This document shows positions 56,569 through 64,000 of a stretch of 64,000 nucleotides of DNA, piece by piece. Made by a program: the position numbers and the translations under genes. This DNA is from Brachynemurus nebulosus (Eukaryota; Arthropoda; Insecta; Neuroptera; Myrmeleontidae). The notes beneath the pieces are model-generated. The model did not search any database. It saw only the letters and a program-made list of their open reading frames with translations, and was not told the DNA's origin. The stretch spans positions 74,776,972 to 74,840,971 of the forward strand of contig JAPWDM010000001.1 of assembly GCA_035578155.1 (NCBI GenBank), given 5' to 3'. How positions within the stretch are numbered: position 1 is the stretch's first letter; each line of letters opens with the position of its first letter.

Positions 56569-59173
56569 GAGCTGAATTTTGTAGATCTGAAAATACATAC
56601 AATCGATTTAATTTTTCCATTCATTTACAGTTTTCCAGTTATTTTATGACGTTTGCTAATTAAATTTGACGTTTGTATACTGTAAATTGTAATATTCGTT
56701 AACTCGTTCACGCATTTTTTCATATTTTTACCACATTTTGACTTTTACAGATGTAAAATTTTCTCTCCTTCAGGAAAATTCCTTTGCTTCGGACTTGTGT
56801 CAACCCAAATACAAAAAGTTCTAACATTTACCACTTTTTCTTAATATAGCATTGATTACTATATATAAAACTAATGTTAATGCACTTTTTTTTCAGCCAT
56901 TTTTTTGAAACTCCACCCATAGGACAGACCCCAATAAAACCATAAATTTTTTTCTCTATCATCAATAAATTAACAAACAAAAAATACTTATTCAATACCT
57001 ACCTAGCTTGCTATAACTATTGTTTATGGTAGAAAATATTGGGGGAATATATAAACATAATAAGTTTCAGCGAAGTAAGAACATACAAATTTAACATGGG
57101 AAAAAATTGTTGAGATCAGAGTATGCTTGTCTTTTATGGGTATCGTTTTATATAGGTATCGATAGTTACTAAAATTTTCTTTAATTGCAAAAAGGTAAAT
57201 TTGAAAACAAAACAATAGGTGCCTAATTTTCTACTAAGCAGTACTATTTGTTAATAAATATTTCAACATTAGATTAATATTTATTTATAGTTATCTTAAT
57301 AAATTTACTGCTATTGTCTTTTATTGACTTCTGAATATTATTTTGACGCGATATTATTTAAAATTTTGCTAAATATTTAATAATAAAACACATAATAGTA
57401 TAGAGTAGGTACCTACATATTGAAGGATGTGAAAAAAATGCTGATACTTGTTTTAAAATATTTTAGATAAGTATAAAAAAAATAGTTAAATCTTATTACA
57501 ACCGTCTACAAAAACTAGAGGTCATTTAATACCTATAGGTATATTTAACTAATTGTTAATAATTAAACTAACAAGTAACAAATTTACCAAAAACAGATAC
57601 ATTGTTTAGATAAGTTATAAAATATTAAAAGGAAATTTTCTTAAAATATTGGGAATATGTGCAATTAATTAAGACTAAAGAAATATCTATGACGAGAATT
57701 AATGTTTCAAAACTTCTTTAAGATAATCAAATTAATGTTTCAAAACTATTTTAAATTATTGATATTACATATTCAGTTTTAAAAATATTAAGAAATATGA
57801 TTTTTTTAGAAAAAATATATTCATATCGTAAATATGATTTTAACGGTATAGAAACCCATACTTTTAACAGAGTACTGTATTATATACATAATATTATATT
57901 ACCATATAAGTATTTTAAAAAATTCGTTTTTATTTAATTGTTAATGATCAAATATTTTAGGTTAAATGAGTAAATTCTTATATATTTTATCACACGATAT
58001 CGCGTAATTAGCGATATAGTAAAGTAATCATAGGTATTTGTAAGGTACATATTTAAAAAAAAAGAAAAATACATGCTTAGATGTTTATAAGTAAGTAGCG
58101 ATTTTTTTTAGCTGAGTAGTATTCTGGTATTTTATTTCACCATCCAAAGAATATACGGATAAAAAAAAAAATATATAGAGTGTTACATTTTTTGTAAAAT
58201 TTACGAGTATATATGGTGTACCGTAACTGTAAATGGAATTTTTATAATTAGTTTGATTTCTTTTTAGGGATCGGTGTAAATCAAAAGATCGGTTTTTTTC
58301 TTTAAATTTTTTTTATTAAGTATAGTTTTAAACAAAAATAGGTACACAATGATCATTTTTTTAACTTGTAAAATTTATAATTATATTAAAAATTTATGCA
58401 TATGCAAGAACGTGTTCTGTGAAGGAATCAAAGATCACCAATTGGTCGACTTGTGTATTAAAATAGTAAAAATTATTCAACAAACACCATTGAATTTATA
58501 GAGGTGGTTTGTAGACTTTTCAAGTCCAATTATAGACGAAATATTGGAAATATTGAAATATCGGAATATTTCTGTTGTATGGAATTTACGGATCATTACA
58601 TCAATCTTCTTCAATGTTCTAACGCAGAATTAAGAGAACTAAGTAAAGCGAAGCGTCGAGAGGAAATTATTAAACAACTCGTTGAAAACTCTGAAATACC
58701 AACAATTCTACGATAAACTAATGAGCGGCGTAGTAATGTAGATGACGAATCTCCCCCGGTTGGTTTCGAACTCACAATCTACCAGACAATGTGTTTTTAT
58801 TTAGAGGAAAACCTGTATAAACCTGTTTTCAGATAAAAATATGATAAAATTATGAATCACGATACACAGTTCGCAGTGGTTCAGACTAGCAACGCCATCT
58901 TTTCATGGAATTTTGAATCTACGTACAGAATTCGCGGCGGTTCCGACTAGCAACACCATCTTTTCATGGAATTTTGAATCAAGGTACAGAGTTCGCGGTG
59001 GTTCCGACTAGCAACGCCATCTTTTCATGGAATTTTGAATCAAGGTACATAGTTCACAGTGGTTCAGACCAGCAACGCCATCTAGACGACATAGCTTACC
59101 TATCTTCTCCCGCGGTCGTTAAAAAAATCGGGAGGAGGGGAGGAGAATCTAGAACCGCTATATTCCTACTACT
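56569..59173 (-). repeat. Right terminal inverted repeat, 2.6 kb
   Basis: Reverse complement of 51653-54258 with few differences: for example the frame at 57024-57215 differs from 53612-53803 at one residue, and the outermost 40 bp differ at a handful of bases. This suggests recent formation or gene conversion. Confidence 0.9.
58504..58716 (+). CDS. Short frame in the TIR (70 aa), second copy, doubtful gene
   Basis: Identical in translation to 52110-52322 in the other arm. Identity may only reflect the near-identity of the arms. Confidence 0.3.
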   Translation: MVCRLFKSNYRRNIGNIEISEYFCCMEFTDHYINLLQCSNAELRELSKAKRREEIIKQLVENSEIPTILR

Positions 59174-59179
59174 CAGTAC

Positions 59180-60946
59180 TATAGAACGTGAGCTTCTGGC
59201 TATAGTTTGGGCAATAAATCATTTTTGTCCTTATCTTTATGGTCGTACATTTTATATGGTAACTGATCAAAAACCCTTAACTTGATTATTTAATGTGAAA
59301 GATCCCGGATCACGATTACTTAGATGGCGAGTTAAGTTAGAGGAATATGATTTTAAAATTATTTATAAACGAGGATCTTTAAATAGCAATGCAGATAGTT
59401 TATTTAGAATATATAATTTGGTCGAATTTAATAATTTACCCTATGAGCAGTATGTTCAATTTATAGAACGTTCCGTTGTAATAAATAATAATGTTTCTAA
59501 AAAAGATGATAATATTAAAAATGATTTAAACAATACTAACACAGTGATATTGACAAATGAAAGTTTCGATGATGACAATACGTATATTTTAGACAATGCT
59601 CAAATTTCTGAACTAAAAACTCAAAATTCAAAAATAAAATATTTATATGATCAAAATAAAAATTTTTACATAATTTGTTTAACTCACAATGAACACACGG
59701 TAGATAACTTATATAAATCCATTTATGATAACATTGTAGCCTTGAAAACATTCTGTTGTATAATTAGTTCATTAGCAGTAAGCAAATTCTTTTGTAGGTC
59801 GCGTGGTATTCAATGGAATAATATTAGAGCTATGTTAAGGTATATTTTTAAAGATACAGATATAAAAATAGTAATTTACAATAATAACGTAAAAAATGAA
59901 TTAACTTCCGATGAAAAACAGCAAATTTTAATTAATTTTCATATTAAACCAACTGGTGGGCACCAAGGTGTTTGTCGAACTTATAAAAGAATAAAATCTA
60001 AATATTATTGGAAAGGATTAAAACGAGATATTAAAAATTTTATTAAAGGATGTCAGTCTTGTCAGAAAAACAAACTTGAAAATCGACGTATTAGCAACCA
60101 ATGGTCATTACGACTACAGCATCACAACCTTTTGAAAAATTATTTTTAGATATTGTAGGTTCAATTTCTAAATAAGTTTTAGGAAATTTCTATATTCTAA
60201 TCGCTCAAGATGAACTTACGAAATTTTCTATGGCATTTCCTTTACCGTCACAGGATGCTAATACTGTTGCTGAAGTTTTCACAACACGAATTATATGCCT
60301 GTTTGGAATTCCTTCTATGATCCTTACGGATCAAGGCACGAATTTTTTAAGTCAAGTATTTTTTGCAACTTGTAAACTACTGAATATAAAAAAATTACAG
60401 ACTACTGTATATCATCCACAAAGTAATGGTAGTTTAGAAAGAAGTCATAGAACATTAGCAGAATATTTACGTCATTATGTTGATAAAGATGCCACTAACT
60501 GGGATTCATATATTCCTTACGCTATGTTTGTTTACAATACTACCCCACATACAGCAACAAAATTTTCACCTTTTGAGTTATTGTTTGGTTATAAGGCTAA
60601 CGTTCCAACAGCTGTTAAATCACAAGTTGAACCGCGTTATAATTATGATGATTATTATTATGAACTAAAACAGAAATTACAACAAGCGCATAGTATAGCA
60701 CGTGAAAATTTAGAAAGCGCAAAAATCAAATCGAAACACAATTGTGATCAAGACATCCACCCAGTAACAGTTCATGTAGGAGATAAAGTATTCCTTAGGC
60801 AACATAATAGAAAGAAACTAAGTCCATTATGGGAAGGTCCTTTTGAAGTAGTAGATGTTCAAGGTTATGAAAATATTGTAATTTTAAAACATAATAAACG
60901 TTTAAAAGTTCATAAAAATAGGATAAAATTATTTCATGATGGTTAA
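59180..60946 (+). pseudogene. Gypsy pol, second part: rest of RNase H and integrase
   Basis: It resumes the RNase H with ERELLAIVWAINHF. An in-frame TGA follows at 59282, then the connection region (59295 onward). Integrase has an H-H-C-C zinc-binding domain (HQGVCRTYKRIK...CQSCQ, about 59950-60065). Stops interrupt it at 60147 and 60173, then the catalytic core runs from about 60200 (LTDQGTNF with the second Asp, SNGSLERSHR with the Glu) to a C-terminal GPFEVVDV chromodomain-less tail ending at 60946. The core Asp/Glu are present; upstream stops disable it. Confidence 0.8.
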
Positions 60947-60959
60947 TTTAGTTTTCAGT

Positions 60960-62315
60960 CGAGTCAAGGGCATCCAGAATACAATGTTACTAATCTGGCG
61001 CATCAACCAGGAATATACTATGAATTTATTAGTAAATTAAGTCTAATTAAAAGTGAATGGGACCTTACTATTTACATTAATTTGACAAATTATTATATAA
61101 GATTTTTAGAATTAGATTCTATTTACAATTCTAGTTTTAAGTTGTGTGATCGTCTTTTAAAAAATGGTTATCAATATTCAGCAAGTACATGTTTTACTGT
61201 TGAACATAATGTAAAAGCTAAGTTAATAAATGTTAAAGAAAAGCAATTTAAAGTTTTAACTCGTATTGATTCTGAAAATAAATTAAAATAAGAGCGTGAA
61301 AAAAGAGGTTTAATTAATGCTATTGGCAAAGTAGAACAAAATTTTGTTTGATACTCTTGATTCTAATGATGAAAATTTCATAAATAATAAATTTCAACAA
61401 TTCTCTACTTAACAAACTAAGTTAAATAAAATTATGTACAAACAAGTTCATGTACCGAAACTATAATGTCATCATTTAAAAATTTAACAGAAACACTAGC
61501 AGAAAACAGAAAAAAATATGCTTTAAATTTGCAAAAAGTAAATGAATTTATAAATCAAACTACTAACAATATTAATTTAATAGAACTTAGTCGTAGGTAC
61601 ATGAACATATGTATCTTTTGAATGTTATGGTATGTAGATGAATATGATCTTCAAACTGAAACTTTAATAAATGAAATTTTAAGTGCAAAACAGGGTCAAA
61701 TACATCCTGGTTTAATAAATTCTTTCGAATTAGTACAACATATCAGTGATATTCAAAATAGATTACCAAAAGATATAGAATATCCTTTTAAAATAAATAA
61801 ACATAACGTTTATCAACTTTTAAAAATTTGCCAACTTCGCATTTCTATGTAAATTCACATTTGTTATATAATTTAATAATATTATACCACTTACGAGTAT
61901 ACAGCAGTATAAATTGTATAATGTATCTTTACCAGTAAAGGCATATAAAAAATTGTTCATTTACATTAAGCCTAATATAAAATATATTGCAATTGACGAC
62001 ACTCAACTGAGTAATAATTGTGAAGTGAAATTATTCCAGATTCCAGATGTGATACCAGATAATTGTCAAAAGCATGTAACCACACTTAGTACCGTATTAT
62101 GGCATAAATTAAATTTAAGTAACAAGTGGCTTTTTGTAGCACCTTTTAAGGAAAATTTAGTAATATATTGTTCGACTAATGAACAATCTATCAAGGTTAA
62201 AATAAATGGAACCCGAATTCTTTTACTTAATGAATTTTGCAAAGCCTATGCAAACAATCGTCGCTGGGAGTTCAAAATGCGCTATATGTCAATAACCAAA
62301 TTTTACAGGAGATGA
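60960..62315 (+). pseudogene. Errantivirus-type envelope relic
   Basis: Four broken pieces: about 60980-61291, 61300-61620, 61622-61852 and 61914-62315, with shifts and stops between. The first contains a PGIYYEFISKL-type start, and the last has several Cys, one N-linked glycosylation-like site (KINGTRI) and a hydrophilic end. Position after integrase and the pattern of residues fit the F-like envelope proteins of insect errantiviruses. No intact fusion peptide or transmembrane anchor is visible. It is not functional. Confidence 0.6.
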
Positions 62316-62939
62316 AAAAAACTGTAGGAAGCCTTTAACTAACTTCAAAAGTAAATATAAATGTTTTTTTGGATAGAAAAACCTATTTGGATGCAATGCA
62401 AACAAAAAAATTATTTTATAGTTCTTAAAATTTAACTTATTGATTATAATTTAGATTTGAAGCACATAGCGCAAAATAATTTTCCAAATTTAAACACATA
62501 GCTCATTTGACATATTTTTATTATTATAAAACAATAATTACTATAAAACTAATTAACTGTTTTTTAACTTGCATATTAATTTGATTTTAATGTTAACAGA
62601 TTTGAGCGTTACTTTATGGTATTCCATATTTGTTTATTATTTAAATTTGCTTTATTAGTAATTTTGAATTAAATACATAAAAGGGAACAAAAATTAAAAA
62701 GACTGTTACGGTAAGTACCTAATAGCTTAAGTGACTGTAACGCTTCCAATTTGGTTTTCTCAATTTTTTATTTTTCTGGTAAAATTGTGGAGATTCATTA
62801 TTATCAAATTAAAGTTTTCATTGAGGAGTGAAAAGCTTTCGCTGTCACCTATTTCGTAAAACATTCATCATTTTTATAGATCTTTAACTTCATTTACCGT
62901 AATATTATCAATTTTGTTACCCGTAGAACTGTACTAATA
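62316..62939. other. No gene seen
   Basis: AT-rich. An A/G-rich tract AAAAGGGAACAAAAATTAAA near 62679 could be a polypurine tract, but no LTR match to 46298-48192 follows. Confidence 0.4.
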
Positions 62940-63772
62940 GTCCAGTGAAATTAGGGCTGAAATCGGGAAATCGGGGTATATGGATGAAAACTGGAGGAAA
63001 TGTTCTTAGAGTTACTGAGAACAATTCTCCCTATGAAAAAAAGTGCTCTGATCCCGGACAAGGGTAGAAACAATCCCTAAAAAGTTTATTTTCCAATTAT
63101 CTCGCGAAGTGTGCGAGATATGGAAAATTTTTTCAAATAAAAATTGTAGATCTTTCGATTCTCCAAAAAAAAAGTATACCACCCTCTTACCCCTATCTCT
63201 AATAGTTTGCGGAGAAATCATCCCTGAAAAAAAAAGAAAGATAAATTTTTTTCGCCTAATTCCAATATTTTCAAACATTTAGAGAAAAAAAGTATTCTTG
63301 GCATTTTTCTCTAAAATTGAATATAGAGAAATTAGGAAAAATTAAAAACCCCGATGGCTATATGGTAGAATATTTTTCCTAATTTCTCTATTTTCAATTT
63401 TAGAGATAATGCCAAGAATACTTTTTTTCTATAAATGTTTGAAAACATTGGAGTTAGACGAAAAAAATTTGTTTTTCTTTTTTTTCAGGGATGATTTCTC
63501 CGCAAACTATTAGAGATAGGGGTAAGAGGGTGGTATACTTTTTTTTTGGAGAATCGAAAGATCTACAATTTTTATTTGAAAAAATTTTCCATATCTCGCA
63601 CACTTCGCGAGAAAATTGGAAAATAAACTTTTTAGGGGTTGTTTCCACCCTTGTCCCGGATCAAAACACTTTTTTTCATAGGGAGAATTGTTCTTAGTGA
63701 CTCTAAGAACATTCCCTCCAATTTCCATCCATATACCCCGATTTCCCGATTTCAGCCCTAATTTCACTGGAC
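62940..63772. mobile_element. TA-flanked near-perfect palindromic MITE, 833 bp
   Basis: Ends GTCCAGTGAAATTAGGGCTG and its complement, TA at 62938-62939 and 63773-63774. The arms run about 390 bp each to a short loop near 63340-63370. Frames inside are mirror copies and are not genes. Confidence 0.85.
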
Positions 63773-63774
63773 TA

Positions 63775-64000
63775 TAAGTCTATCTACTTCTATCATAATA
63801 TGTCTTCATTCTAAAATAAGTTGCTCGATTTCTATGTCTTTTACCTAGATTGGCCAATGCACTGTTTAAAACAAGCTTTCTATTTTGATATACACGTCCA
63901 TCAGAAATGAGAATTACCTTTTTTGATGAAATTGAAATTATTTTGATCAAATGTACAATGCATCTCGTCTAGTAATTTGCATATTACATACTGCATTTTC
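63775..64000. other. No gene seen
   Basis: Short right edge of the window, AT-rich, no feature. Confidence 0.4.

Larger units (their letters stand above)
51653..59173. mobile_element. AGTAGTAG-ended Polinton-like element with 2.6-kb TIRs, inserted in Gypsy pol
   Basis: 7,521 bp. It starts AGTAGTAGGAATACAGCGG and ends with the complement. The 6-bp duplication CAGTAC is at 51647-51652 and 59174-59179, and removing the element plus one CAGTAC rejoins the RNase H reading frame. Arms 51653-54258 and 56569-59173 are nearly identical. The 2.3-kb centre holds a truncated zinc-finger start, a GAGTGACTC array and an acidic-protein gene related to the one at 4789-5811. It has no polymerase or integrase. 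The 6-bp duplication and 5'-AG ends fit Polinton/Maverick integration; non-autonomous status is inferred. Confidence 0.85.
46298..62700 (+). mobile_element. Gypsy/errantivirus-like LTR retrotransposon, decayed
   Basis: Order: 5' LTR (46298 to about 48192, interrupted), a putative primer-binding region starting TTGGTGGCAGCGG (about 48198), gag, protease, RT, RNase H, integrase and an env-like relic. An endogenous copy of an insect retrovirus-like element. All three coding regions carry frameshifts or stops, and two foreign elements are inserted (46420-47811 and 51653-59173). I did not find a matching 3' LTR before 64000; the right limit is set by an A/G-rich tract (about 62680-62702). Confidence 0.75.

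Noticed and set aside
63012..63767. Mirror-image frames in the palindromic MITE
   Set aside because: They exist in complementary pairs because of the palindrome and show no protein-like pattern.
62316..64000. 3' LTR of the Gypsy element
   Set aside because: No stretch matches the inferred 5' LTR (46298-46419 and 47812-48192); it may be deleted or outside the window.

Overview
The window looks like repeat-dense nuclear DNA of an arthropod, probably an insect. The evidence is AT-rich sequence, TTAGG-type repeats (36064-36160), arthropod-style TATA plus TCAGT core promoters, and insect-type Gypsy, Penelope, CR1-group, pogo, hAT and Harbinger-like elements. The order cannot be told from sequence alone. 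I see no convincing host gene, no tRNA gene and no CRISPR array; nearly everything recognisable is a mobile element, often nested.

Region 1 (1 to about 7700) is part of a virus-like DNA element of the Polinton/adintovirus kind. It holds an intact protein-primed family-B DNA polymerase with a likely spliced start, an unknown helical protein, a convergent C2H2-finger/acidic protein on the minus strand, a 34-unit 21-bp array rich in TGACTCA (AP-1-like) sites, a small basic protein, and a frameshifted gene behind a textbook TATA + Inr promoter. Its left end lies outside the window and I could not find its right end.

Region 2 (7.7-23 kb) holds mostly decayed elements: a pogo-type remnant with its zinc finger (13580-14517), a Penelope-like element split by a 1.5-kb insertion (15890-18650), an inverted-repeat element (18822-20048), a Harbinger-like foldback (20685-21173) and a hAT-type MITE (22007-22399).

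Region 3 (23150-29276) is a TIR element carrying a second hAT MITE, a tRNA-derived SINE-like unit, and a CR1-group non-LTR retrotransposon with both ORFs open and a target-site duplication.

Region 4 (29993-36556) is a 6.6-kb element with AGTAGTAG ends and a 6-bp duplication (TATTTT). It carries a small gene, a TTAGG patch and a piece of 28S rRNA sequence. To its right, 36.6-44.6 kb is a nested stack: a foldback repeat, then a pogo transposon with a frameshifted transposase, then a TIR element, then a 2-kb repeat that has an inverted twin inside the region 4 element.

Region 5 (46298 to about 62700) is a decayed Gypsy/errantivirus-type LTR retrotransposon (gag, pol, env-like). Its 5' LTR is split by a 1.4-kb foldback element with a TAA duplication. 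Its RNase H region is split by a 7.5-kb element (51653-59173) that has 2.6-kb terminal inverted repeats, AGTAGTAG ends and a 6-bp CAGTAC duplication. That element shares with region 1 both the acidic-protein gene family and a GAGTGACTC array, which ties the AGTAGTAG elements to the polymerase-bearing element. My working model is that elements 29993-36556 and 51653-59173 are non-autonomous relatives of a PolB-encoding Polinton-like element such as region 1. The window ends with a palindromic TA-flanked MITE (62940-63772).
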